DNA of 42,919 bases, taken from positions 1 through 42,919 of the forward strand of contig NZ_VWRN01000046.1 in NCBI RefSeq assembly GCF_008632125.1, given 5' to 3'. Each line of letters starts with the position of its first letter. Positions within the stretch are counted from its first letter, which is position 1. Source of the stretch: Cupriavidus cauae. GTDB lineage: Bacteria; Pseudomonadota; Gammaproteobacteria; Burkholderiales; Burkholderiaceae. Below, piece after piece: positions 8,288 through 16,111 of the stretch. A program made the position numbers and the translations under genes. The notes beneath the pieces are model-generated. The model ran no database searches and was not told where the DNA came from. It saw only the letters and a program-made list of their open reading frames with translations.

Positions 8288-9096
8288 GCGATCACATGCG
8301 CCGATATCCGGCCCTCGATCGGTCCTTCGCCGAACTGGCTGCGCAGCGCGGCCTCGCAATAGTCGGTGGCGCGTTGCATGGCATCGCCGCCGCGCGCTTC
8401 GAACTCGGCGCGCATCGGCGTCGCCTGGCAGAAGCCGACCGCCGGCACGCGCGCCGACTCGGCCTGGCTGCGCTTGCCTACCGTGTCGAAGCTGGGTGCC
8501 GAGGCAAAGCCGCCCGCGCGCAGGTCGCGCTCGATGGCGTCGCGCTGGTGGTAGCCGTGCGGGGTCCGGGCCATGAAGTCCGGCGGCGAGTCGGGAAAGC
8601 ACTCGGCCAGCGCGCGTGACACCGCGTTGGCGAAGTCGTTCTCCTCGATGCGGTCCCAGACATTGAACAGGAACGCACCGCCGGGCCGCAGTACGCGGCG
8701 CGTTTCGGCGAAGGCCCTGGCCTTGTCCGGGAAGAACATCACGCCGAACTGGCACACCACCAGATCGAAGCTGCCATCGTCGAACGGCAATTGCATCGCA
8801 TCGGCCTGGCGCCATTCGGCCACGCGGCCGCGGAGGCCGGCCGCCTCGGCACGCGCCAGCATCGGCGCGTTCAGGTCGGTGACGACGAGTTCGGCCTCGT
8901 CGGGCAGCACCCTGGCCATCGCGCGCGTGACCACGCCGGTGCCGGCGGCGATCTCGAGCACGCGGGAAGGGCGCCGCTCGCCCACGCGGCGGGCCAGGTC
9001 GTCGGCATAGGGCTGGAAGATCATCGGCACGAGATATTGCTCGTACAGCTCGGGAATCGGGCCGGTGAACAGCTTGTCGGCATTCGGTGTGGTCAT
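8275..9096 (-). CDS. Class I SAM-dependent methyltransferase (UbiE/Methyltransf_11 type)
   Basis: A 273-residue cytoplasmic protein. The SAM-binding motif I is VLEIAAGTGVVTRA (about residues 46-59). Further family motifs are VVTDLNAPMLARA, the QADAMQLPFDDGSFD block, and VLRPGGAFLFNVWD. The start at 9096 has AGGAG upstream on the coding strand. No neighbour points to a substrate: a LacI repressor lies downstream and a small membrane-protein gene is divergent. The sequence supports methyltransferase activity but not which molecule is modified. Confidence 0.88.
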   Translation of the reverse strand: MTTPNADKLFTGPIPELYEQYLVPMIFQPYADDLARRVGERRPSRVLEIAAGTGVVTRAMARVLPDEAELVVTDLNAPMLARAEAAGLRGRVAEWRQADAMQLPFDDGSFDLVVCQFGVMFFPDKARAFAETRRVLRPGGAFLFNVWDRIEENDFANAVSRALAECFPDSPPDFMARTPHGYHQRDAIERDLRAGGFASAPSFDTVGKRSQAESARVPAVGFCQATPMRAEFEARGGDAMQRATDYCEAALRSQFGEGPIEGRISAHVIAVTA

Positions 9097-9439
9097 GGCG
9101 GTCTCCTGGCAGGCTGCGGGGGCAGGGCGCCCGCCGCTTCAGTTGGCCTGCCAGTCCATGCTAGACGGCGATCACGGCCGGGGCGGCTCGCCTGCGGGAC
9201 CTTCCGGCGAAATGCGCAGGCGGCGCGGCTTCCCCGAGGCGGGCGCGCGGCACGCGACCCAGATCTGTGCTTTTGTGCTCGCTTTGTTCGTTCTCGGGCG
9301 CGAGGCAACGCGCGGGACTTTGGCTGCCTGACCCGGCTGCATACGATCCGGCGCATCGCCATGCCGAGTGGCTGAGCGATCGGCGCACAGCGTCGTTCCA
9401 ACCATCGTTCCACCAATCCATTTGCTCAGGAGCCTGATC
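9097..9439. other. Intergenic stretch without a supported gene
   Basis: About 340 bp between the divergent methyltransferase and small-protein genes. Several short frames are open but none resembles a protein family or has a convincing start. It presumably holds both promoters. I can place no clear boxes or strong dyads. Confidence 0.4.
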
Positions 9440-9793
9440 TTGCAGACCAACCGTACTCCGCTGCTTCCGCCTCACCTTGCCGTCAACCTTGCCACGCTTG
9501 ACCTTGAGGACGATCACCATGATGGCTACGGCTTGTTTCGCGAAACGCGCATCGCCATCGACACCGATGCAGGGCGGGATGGCGCCCGCCTCCATTGGTG
9601 CCTCGCGCATCCCAAACTGGCCGGCGGGCTGGTCGGTACCGTCGCCTTCGGCGTGGTCGCCGGCGCGAGCGGCATCACCTTCGCCGCCACGCATGACTGG
9701 CTCGCCGCGGCCGCCGTATTTGGGCTCGGCAACACCCTGATGGGCTGCGCGGGGAGTTGCATCCTGAACTACATATCGCGGTCGAACGGATGA
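9440..9793 (+). CDS. Small hypothetical membrane protein
   Basis: A frame of 117 residues from a TTG at 9440, preceded by CAGGAG at suitable spacing. An ATG at 9368 in the same frame would give 141 residues but lacks a site. The C-terminal half has two hydrophobic segments (around LAGGLVGTVAFGVVAGASGI and LAAAAVFGLGNTLMGCAGS) separated by a short loop with a histidine and tryptophan, ending in ISRSNG. The N-terminal half is polar and acidic (LDLEDDHHDGYG). I do not recognise the family. The alternation of polar head and paired hydrophobic helices supports it being real. Confidence 0.45.
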   Translation: MQTNRTPLLPPHLAVNLATLDLEDDHHDGYGLFRETRIAIDTDAGRDGARLHWCLAHPKLAGGLVGTVAFGVVAGASGITFAATHDWLAAAAVFGLGNTLMGCAGSCILNYISRSNG

Positions 9794-9827
9794 GCGGACG
9801 CCGCCCGCCAACGCGGCGCCCTGACGG

Positions 9828-11042
9828 CTACCCGGCCTTTGGGTGATACCCCGGCTCCGCCATCTCGAACGCCGTTCCCCGGTGCGCCGGCGGCGGATAA
9901 ATCCACTGCCGATTGATCTGCCGCTTCAGCGCCTTGGCTTCCGCACCGGCGAGCTGGACGTCGCGCTGCCACCCTTGGGTCAGTACCGCACCCCACGGAC
10001 CGAGGTCCAGGCAGGTGACATAGCGCGGCTGGGCATACGGCGTCGCCGGGACGCCCAGCAGATCCGCCATCGCGTTGTTGCCGGCGACCCGGCCAAGCGG
10101 CATCGCATGCTGGCAGGACATCAGCGTGCGGTGGCCCGCTTCATCGGTCAGGGCGCTCGCGGCATCGCCGGCGACGAACACGCTCGGGACGCCCGGCACG
10201 CGCAGGTCGCGATCGACCAGCAGCCGTCCGGCGCGGTCGCGCTCGGCGGGGATCTGCTGCGTCAGCGGTGTCGCCGTGACGCCGCCGGTCCAGATGACGG
10301 TGGCGGCATCGATCCGCTTGCCGTCACTGAGCGTGATGCCGTGGGCGTCGACCGCCGTTACCGCCACGCCCAGCCGGCGTTGCACCCCCAGCGCGTCGAG
10401 CGCCTGCTCGATGACGGGACGCGGCCCGGGTCCGAGATCGGGACCGATGGCATCCGCCTGCTCCACGACTATCACGTGTACTTCGCTGTCGTCGCCGAGC
10501 GCGGCACGCAGGCGCGCCGGCATCTCCGCGGCGGTCTCGATGCCGGTGAAGCCGCCGCCGGCCACCACCACCGTATTGCGCGCCGTCGACCACGGCCGCT
10601 CGGCCAGCGCGGACAGATGCCGCTCCAGTGCGACCGCGTCTTCGCGCTGATCGACGCTGAAGGCAAACCGGGACAGGCCGGGCAGCGCCGGCATCGCCAG
10701 ACGGCTGCCGGCGGCGAGCACCATCCGGTCGTAGCGAATTTCGCTGTACCGGCCTTCGCCATCGCGCAGCGCGACGCGGCCGGCGGCGGTGTCGATGGTG
10801 TCGGCCCAGCCGGCGATGAAGCGGACGCCGACGGTGTCGAACAGCGCATCGAGCGGCGCCGCCATGCGCGCCGGCGCGCTCTCATAGAGACGCGGCCGCA
10901 GCGTGATGGCGGCTTCGGGCGCCACCACCACGATCTCGATGGCATCCGGCGCGACGCCGTGGCGATCGCGCAGTCTGGCGGCGGCCAGCGCCGCATACAT
11001 GCCGGCAAAGCCGGCTCCGACGATAACGACTTGCTTGTTCAT
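9828..11042 (-). CDS. FAD-dependent NAD(P)H oxidoreductase, NDH-2-like
   Basis: A 404-residue flavoprotein of the pyridine-nucleotide disulfide reductase fold. The FAD-binding Rossmann motif VVIVGAGFAGMYAAL is at the N-terminus, a second dinucleotide motif VVVAGGGFTGIETA is near residue 170, and the FAD-closing motif VFVAGDAAS is near residue 295. No redox-active CxxC pair is visible, which fits type II NADH dehydrogenases and related oxidoreductases that reduce quinones without pumping protons. The start at 11042 is the first methionine before the Rossmann motif. The gene stands alone; an 8-bp dyad lies about 100 bp upstream. Its electron acceptor cannot be told from sequence. Confidence 0.85.
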   Translation of the reverse strand: MNKQVVIVGAGFAGMYAALAAARLRDRHGVAPDAIEIVVVAPEAAITLRPRLYESAPARMAAPLDALFDTVGVRFIAGWADTIDTAAGRVALRDGEGRYSEIRYDRMVLAAGSRLAMPALPGLSRFAFSVDQREDAVALERHLSALAERPWSTARNTVVVAGGGFTGIETAAEMPARLRAALGDDSEVHVIVVEQADAIGPDLGPGPRPVIEQALDALGVQRRLGVAVTAVDAHGITLSDGKRIDAATVIWTGGVTATPLTQQIPAERDRAGRLLVDRDLRVPGVPSVFVAGDAASALTDEAGHRTLMSCQHAMPLGRVAGNNAMADLLGVPATPYAQPRYVTCLDLGPWGAVLTQGWQRDVQLAGAEAKALKRQINRQWIYPPPAHRGTAFEMAEPGYHPKAG

Positions 11043-11142
11043 GACACCCCACGATTGGCAACGACGGAGGATCCGTCCGGATCGACAGGTGGGGATGGTA
11101 GGAGGCGGGGGCCGGCGGGAACAGTACCAAGATCTGAGCAAA

Positions 11143-11166
11143 TGCAGGCACCATCGAATGCCTGCA
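11143..11166. promoter_or_regulatory. 8-bp inverted repeat upstream of the NDH-2-like gene
   Basis: TGCAGGCA-CCATCGAA-TGCCTGCA is a perfect 8-bp dyad with an 8-bp loop, about 100 bp upstream of the flavoprotein start and 100 bp downstream of the MocR stop, both on the minus strand. It may be an operator for the flavoprotein gene or a weak terminator of the MocR gene. A short TTTGCTC follows on the minus strand, which is a poor U-tract. Confidence 0.35.
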
Positions 11167-11267
11167 CATCGCGCGACCGGCTACGGTATCGGCGCACGGC
11201 ATCGCCGCAGCGTGCTGCAGCAGGCTGTTACGGGGTTCTGCTGACTGCCAGGGACTGCTGCGAGGGC

Positions 11268-12710
11268 TCAGCGCATCTCGGCCAGCAATGCCATCAACGT
11301 GTCGCAGGCCGGCTCCAGCCGCGCCTCGCTCAGATTGGTGACGCCGAGCAGCAGGCCGCGCTGCTGCGGGTGCCGCCCGGGGTCGGCATACCAGCGCGAG
11401 ACGGAGGAGGGCGCGATGCCGCGCCGCACCGCTTCGGCCGCGATCGCCCGATCGTCGCAGTGGGGCGGCAGCCGAAGCCGCACGGCCAGCCCGGCCATCG
11501 CATCGACGTCCGCCTGCGGGCCCGGACGGGAGTCCAGGAGGGTCCGCAGAAGGCCGCGCAGCGCATCGCGCCGCTGTGCATACAGCGCCTTCATATGCCG
11601 CAGATGGCGCAGATAGTGGCCCTCGGCCATGAACTCGGCAAACGCCAGCTGTGTCGCCAGGTTCGGCGCGGGAGCCAGGCAGCCGGCCACCTCGGCGAAG
11701 CGTTCCGCCAGCGGCAGCGGCGCCACCACGAAGCCCAGCCCCAGCGCCGGGCTCATGGTCTTGCTGAACGTCCCGATATGGATCACGCGGCCGTGCCGAT
11801 CGGTCGCCGCCAAGGCCGGTGCCGCGCGGCCCTGCAATTGCAGTTCGCTCAGATAGTCGTCCTCGACGATCCACGCCTGCGCGCGGGCGGCCCAGCGCAG
11901 CAGCGCCTGGCGCCGTGCCGGCGACAGCGGCACGCCCGTCGGCGCCTGCTGCCCGGGCGTGACCACGGCGAGCGCCGCCTCGGGCGCCAGCGCGAGGCCG
12001 CGTTCGACATCGAGCCCGTGCGCGTCCACCGGGATCGGCACCGCGCGCAGCCCGGCCAGTTGCAGGCCGGTCCGCGTGACCATATAGCCCGGCTCTTCGA
12101 TCCAGGCGGTGCGGCCGGCGAGTTGCAGCGCGGCCAGCGTCAGCCCCAGCCCGCCGCGATAGCCGGCGGTCAGCACGATCTGGTCAGGCACGCAATGGAT
12201 GCCGCGCGCGATCGCCAGATAGCTGGCCAGTTGCGAGCGCAGCGCCGCCGCGCCGCGCGGATCGGGATAGGTGACCGGCGACATCGCGCCGGTACGCAGC
12301 GCCCGCGCCCGCAGCCGGGACCACAGCTTGGCCGGGAACGCGTCCTGCGCCGGCACGCCCATCTCGAACGGCAGCGGGGGCGCGGAAAAGTCGTGAAGGA
12401 GGCCGCTCAGCGGCGCGTTCAGCGCCGGCGCCGGCGCGGCTGCGGACTCGGTTCGCGCCGGCTGGGCGGCGACGCGGGTACCGGCCGCTCCGGCCGCGAC
12501 CACCAGCCGCTCGTCGATCAGCCGTTCATAGGCGCTGCGGACGGTGCCGCGGCCCACGCCAAGCCGGGCCGCGAGATCGCGCCACGAGGGCAGCCGCGCG
12601 CCGGGCGCCAGCCGCCCGGCGCGGATCGCCAGGCGCAGATTGCCGGCGATCTGCGCGCTCAGGGGTTCGGATGACAAACGGTCGAGGCTGACGTCGAGAC
12701 TGGAGTCCAT
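11268..12710 (-). CDS. MocR/PdxR-family regulator (GntR HTH fused to aminotransferase-like domain)
   Basis: A 480-residue protein. A GntR-type winged helix (SSEPLSAQIAGNLRLAI, then LPSWRDLAARLGVGRGTVRSAY) is joined to a class I aminotransferase-like domain. The PLP-binding lysine is in GTFSKTMSPALGLG and the phosphate/acid region in VTPGQQAPTG and IVEDDY. MocR proteins use PLP or an amino-compound adduct as effector to control pyridoxine, GABA, taurine or related genes. The frame is open to 12818; I prefer the ATG at 12710 because the GntR domain begins within 20 residues of it. The divergent gene at 12907 encodes a secreted F420-reductase-like protein and may be its target. Confidence 0.88.
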   Translation of the reverse strand: MDSSLDVSLDRLSSEPLSAQIAGNLRLAIRAGRLAPGARLPSWRDLAARLGVGRGTVRSAYERLIDERLVVAAGAAGTRVAAQPARTESAAAPAPALNAPLSGLLHDFSAPPLPFEMGVPAQDAFPAKLWSRLRARALRTGAMSPVTYPDPRGAAALRSQLASYLAIARGIHCVPDQIVLTAGYRGGLGLTLAALQLAGRTAWIEEPGYMVTRTGLQLAGLRAVPIPVDAHGLDVERGLALAPEAALAVVTPGQQAPTGVPLSPARRQALLRWAARAQAWIVEDDYLSELQLQGRAAPALAATDRHGRVIHIGTFSKTMSPALGLGFVVAPLPLAERFAEVAGCLAPAPNLATQLAFAEFMAEGHYLRHLRHMKALYAQRRDALRGLLRTLLDSRPGPQADVDAMAGLAVRLRLPPHCDDRAIAAEAVRRGIAPSSVSRWYADPGRHPQQRGLLLGVTNLSEARLEPACDTLMALLAEMR

Positions 12711-12906
12711 GCGGGAAAAATCGATCGGCGTTGCATCGCCGGCTGGCGGGACAAGGCGGCGTTGGACAGGCATTCTAAGCCGCAGCGCTGGCGGCAACGG
12801 CATGGAGGCCACCGGCAATTTGACCTAGAGTGGCCACAGTAGCCGCGGTCAGGGCAGCGTTCACGCCGCTCTTCCCGCCACCGCTTGCCGCTTGGAGGAC
12901 ATTGCC

Positions 12907-13839
12907 ATGGACCGCCCGTTATTGCGTCGGCTTCCGCGCCTGCTGCGGACGCGCTTGCCGGCACAGTTGCCGATCCATTTGCCGACTCGGTTGGCGCCCC
13001 CATTGAGGCCATCGAATCCATTGCCGCTGCCGCAGCGCCCGGATGCGCACCGGCGGCGGCTGCTGGCAGTCGGTGGCGCGATGCTGCTGCCGGCCGCATG
13101 GCCCGGCCTCGCCTCGGCGCAATCCGCTTCACCTTCGCCTTCGCCTTCGCCTTCGCCGCAGCAGTCGGTGCCCCGTCCATCGGGCAGCAAGCCGATGCAG
13201 ATCGGCGTGATCGGCAGCGGCCGGATCGGTGGCACGGTCGGAGGGCTATGGGTCAAGGCCGGCTATCCGGTCTTGTTCTCGTCGCGGCATCCGGAACAGC
13301 TCAAGCCGCTGGTCGATGGCCTGGGGCCGCTGGCCCGGGCGGGCACGGTGGCGGAGGCGGTCGCTTTCGGTGACGTGCTGTTCGTTGCCGTGCCCTACGG
13401 CGCGCTGCCCGAGATCGGCAAGGCGCATGGCCGCGGGATGGCCGGCAAGGTGGTGCTGGACGCCACCAACGCCTATCGCCATCGCGATGGCGCCGCGGGC
13501 GAGGATGCGCTGGCCAACGGCATCGGTCCGACCACGTCGAAATACCTGCCGGGGGCGCGCATCGTGCGCGCCTTCAATTTCACCAGCGCCAGCGATTTTG
13601 CGACCCGGCACCATCAGGAACCGCGGATCGCGATACCCATCGCCGGCGACGACCGGGCCGCGCTCGACACCGCCTCCGAACTGGTGCGGGACGCCGGCTT
13701 CGAGCCCGTCGTCATCGGTCCGTTGAAGATCGCCGACAGCTTCGCGCCCGGCGGGCCGCTGTTCCGGCAGGTCGGCAGCGCCGAGGAACTGCGGCAGAAG
13801 GCGAGGGCCGCAGTGCCGGCGCAGCCTGCCGGGCGCTAG
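12907..13839 (+). CDS. Secreted NADPH-dependent F420 reductase-like Rossmann protein
   Basis: A 310-residue protein. Residues 100-125 carry a dinucleotide-binding motif (MQIGVIGSGRIGGTVGGLW), and the following core (VVLDATNAY, RAFNFTSASDF, DAGFEPVVIGPL) fits the F420-dependent NADP reductase-like family. Unusually, this core follows a long basic N-terminus with HRRRLLAVGGAML and a hydrophobic stretch ending in ASAQ, which looks like a twin-arginine signal, then a short SP-repeat linker. Tat export would let it carry folded nucleotide into the periplasm. The ATG at 12907 follows GGAGG with eight bases of spacing. It is divergent from a MocR regulator. Substrate and pathway are unknown. Confidence 0.8.
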   Translation: MDRPLLRRLPRLLRTRLPAQLPIHLPTRLAPPLRPSNPLPLPQRPDAHRRRLLAVGGAMLLPAAWPGLASAQSASPSPSPSPSPQQSVPRPSGSKPMQIGVIGSGRIGGTVGGLWVKAGYPVLFSSRHPEQLKPLVDGLGPLARAGTVAEAVAFGDVLFVAVPYGALPEIGKAHGRGMAGKVVLDATNAYRHRDGAAGEDALANGIGPTTSKYLPGARIVRAFNFTSASDFATRHHQEPRIAIPIAGDDRAALDTASELVRDAGFEPVVIGPLKIADSFAPGGPLFRQVGSAEELRQKARAAVPAQPAGR

Positions 13840-13849
13840 CGCTCGGCGA

Positions 13850-14617
13850 TCACAGCCGATACAGCGACGCTGGCGAGCCCGCCGGCGGGCTCATCAGATT
13901 GCGCACGGTGACCTTTGCCAGCAGGTTCGTCCGCGCCGCGTCGCTCAATTGACCGCCGTGGATCAGTGCCATCGCCTTGTCCTGGATACCGGCGGGCGGC
14001 TGCGGCCACGACAGCCACTCGGCCAGCCAGGCGGCCTGCAGATCCGCCGGCATCGCTGCCAGCGCTTGCTCCATGGCGCAGACCAACGAAGGGGAAGCGT
14101 CCGGGCGCAGCGCGAGATGCGCGGCTTGCTCCAGCAGCCCCGCGCGTGCCGTTGTCCTGCCGGCCACCTGCGGCCGCTCGGCGTCGCCGAGGACCGAGGC
14201 GAGACGCCCCCGCAACGTGTCGTCCCGCGGAAGATTCGGGCCGGCGAGGTACCGCGCAATGCTGGCCGCCAGCGTTTCGGCCGACGTGGTGTCGCGCCGG
14301 TTGACGAGGCCGCCCGCCCGCTCGACGTCCTGGATCAGGCAGTTGCTCAGCCGGAACTGATGGCTTTCCAGCAGCGTGCCAAGCAGATCGCGCGGATGTG
14401 CGCCCGGATCTCGCTGCCTTTCCTGCTCCAGCGCCTGGAATACCGCGTTCAGTCGGAGAATGTCGGGGCGCGGTTCGAGCGCGACGCGCGCTTCGCCGGC
14501 GTCGAACTCCAGTAGAGGTAATCCGCGTGCCGCCGCGGGATTGGCGCCGGACTCAAGCGGAAATGGAAGGGAAATGGCCTGCTGGGGCGCGGCGGCGCCC
14601 GTCGAAGAGGTGTGCAT
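13850..14617 (-). CDS. Hypothetical protein (orphan)
   Basis: A frame of 255 residues from ATG 14617, with the stop 11 bp after the convergent F420-like gene. The sequence is mostly helical in character, with many leucine/alanine-rich stretches (ILRLNAVFQALEQERQRD, LLEQAAHLALRPD, LQAAWLAEWLSW) and no signal peptide or membrane segment. I recognise no family. The frame remains open upstream to 15118, but that part is antisense to the small gene at 14903 and looks non-coding. No good ribosome binding site precedes 14617, so the start is uncertain. Confidence 0.55.
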   Translation of the reverse strand: MHTSSTGAAAPQQAISLPFPLESGANPAAARGLPLLEFDAGEARVALEPRPDILRLNAVFQALEQERQRDPGAHPRDLLGTLLESHQFRLSNCLIQDVERAGGLVNRRDTTSAETLAASIARYLAGPNLPRDDTLRGRLASVLGDAERPQVAGRTTARAGLLEQAAHLALRPDASPSLVCAMEQALAAMPADLQAAWLAEWLSWPQPPAGIQDKAMALIHGGQLSDAARTNLLAKVTVRNLMSPPAGSPASLYRL

Positions 14618-14902
14618 GGGAGAAGTATGGAGGTGAGCGTTGAGGGAGGAGCCGCGGCGTGCCGGCTGGCGTGCTGCTGCGCCGCCACCGCGGTCCGGCT
14701 CGTGTCCGCGACGCGGACCGCGCGATTCTGGCCAGCCCCGCCGCAGCGCGCTTCCGATTTGCGGCGCGGACCGCAGGAAGCGTGCCTCGCTCAAGACGCC
14801 ATGCCGCCGGCCGCTGCGCTGGGCGACGGTAGAATGCCTGCGCGCCGGACCGTTCCGTCTCAGTAGCCAGATTTCCGCTGACACCGACCAGGGAGGATGA
14901 CG

Positions 14903-15157
14903 ATGAGCGCCCCAAATCCCCAGCACCCCGACGAGCACCGCCTCGGCGCCTGCGCTTACCTGCTGCACATGCTGCTGCAGCGCGCGGAACAACAGCAGCC
15001 CGGCATGCTCGATGCACTGATACGCAGTGTCACGGCAGACCGGGACGGCGCGCAAGCGCAAGGACTGGCCGATCCACGTACGGCCGGCGTCTTCGACGAA
15101 GCGCTGCGCATGCTGCAACTGGCGAACGATCAGCTCAGGGCGCAGACCCGACCGTAG
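14903..15157 (+). CDS. Small hypothetical protein
   Basis: A protein of 84 residues starting at the ATG at 14903, which has GGGAGG six bases upstream. The earlier in-frame ATG at 14897 abuts that site and is less likely. It looks like a soluble helical protein (ACAYLLHMLLQRAEQQQPGM, EALRMLQLANDQLRAQ) with no membrane segment. A possible -10 box TAGAAT lies at 14830-14835. It precedes the DUF3348-DUF802 cluster by 77 bp on the same strand and could be a leader gene of that unit, but no family is recognised. Confidence 0.6.
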   Translation: MSAPNPQHPDEHRLGACAYLLHMLLQRAEQQQPGMLDALIRSVTADRDGAQAQGLADPRTAGVFDEALRMLQLANDQLRAQTRP

Positions 15158-15234
15158 CGATCGCGGGCTTACGCCCGCCGCGGCCGAAACGCGCCCCCGG
15201 CAGTGTAAACTGCGGGGTTTTTCACTCAGGCGCT

Positions 15235-16101
15235 ATGTTGCAAGTGCCCCCGAGCGCAGCCCCCGGCGGACAGACGCTGATCCGGTTGCTTGCGCACCTG
15301 ACCGAAGCCCAGGCCCCCGAATCGGCCCCGTCGCTGTCGGGCCAGCTGAGCCAATGGCTGGGCTGGACCGACGCGATCGCCTTGTCGTCGGCGCTCAACG
15401 GCAATCCGCCGGCCGTGCCCGCGGCCGGCGCGCGTGCGGCCGTCGGCGACGAAGCCGCCGACAGCGCGCGGGTGCGGGCGATGCTGGTCGACGCCATCCG
15501 CGATGATCGGGCCTCGGCCAGGGGGAGGCGCAGTCCGGTCCGGCCCATGCCGGCGGAGGCGCTCGATGCGTCGGCCGATTTTGCGATCTACCGCCAGCGC
15601 TACCAGACGCTGCAGCACAGGATGGAGACCGCCATCGGCGATCTGCGCGGCCGCCTGCGCGGGGCGCTGGCCCGGCGTCCCGGCCAGGGCCGGCTCGCCA
15701 TGCTCGATGCGGTGATGGAACGCGTGATGGGCGCGCGGGAGCAGGCGTTGCTGGCCAACCTGCCGGCCGTGCTCGAGGCGCACTACCTGCGCTTGCGGCA
15801 GGCGGAGGAAAACGCGCTGGCCCGGGCGGCGAGCGCCAACACCGCCAATACCGCCAATACCCCCAATACCCCCAATACCGACAATACGGCCGAAGCCACC
15901 GAAGCCGCCGAAGCCGCGCAACCCGCCGACACCACTGCAAGGCCCGAGCCGGCCGGCGTGGCGGCGACGGTCACGCCCGGCGCGTGGCGCCGCGTGTTCC
16001 GCCGCGATATGGAAGACCTGCTGCTGGCCGAACTGGACCTGCGCTTCCAACCCGTCGAGGGATTGGTCGCGGCCCTTGGCGCCAATCGATCCGGCAGCTA
16101 A
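15235..16101 (+). CDS. DUF3348 family protein
   Basis: A cytoplasmic protein of 288 residues, recognised as DUF3348 from its sequence and its place ahead of a DUF802 gene, an arrangement typical of Burkholderiales. The N-terminal half (LIRLLAHLTEAQ, GQLSQWLGWTDAIALSSAL) and the central helical part (YRQRYQTLQHRMETAIGDLR, ANLPAVLEAHYLRL) flank a low-complexity segment of ANT/PNT repeats encoded by a 9-bp array (AATACCGCC and variants, about 15847-15891). The C-terminus has WRRVFRRDMEDLLLAELDLRF. Function is unknown. Ten bases separate its stop from the channel-like gene, so it is probably the first gene of a four-gene operon. A weak extended -10 (TG then TAAACT) lies at 15204-15211. Confidence 0.82.
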   Translation: MLQVPPSAAPGGQTLIRLLAHLTEAQAPESAPSLSGQLSQWLGWTDAIALSSALNGNPPAVPAAGARAAVGDEAADSARVRAMLVDAIRDDRASARGRRSPVRPMPAEALDASADFAIYRQRYQTLQHRMETAIGDLRGRLRGALARRPGQGRLAMLDAVMERVMGAREQALLANLPAVLEAHYLRLRQAEENALARAASANTANTANTPNTPNTDNTAEATEAAEAAQPADTTARPEPAGVAATVTPGAWRRVFRRDMEDLLLAELDLRFQPVEGLVAALGANRSGS

Positions 16102-16111
16102 CCAGAACATC

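Noticed and set aside
9843..12674. A 943-codon open frame on the plus strand
   Set aside because: Antisense to the NDH-2-like and MocR genes, with low-complexity arginine/histidine-rich composition and no domain.
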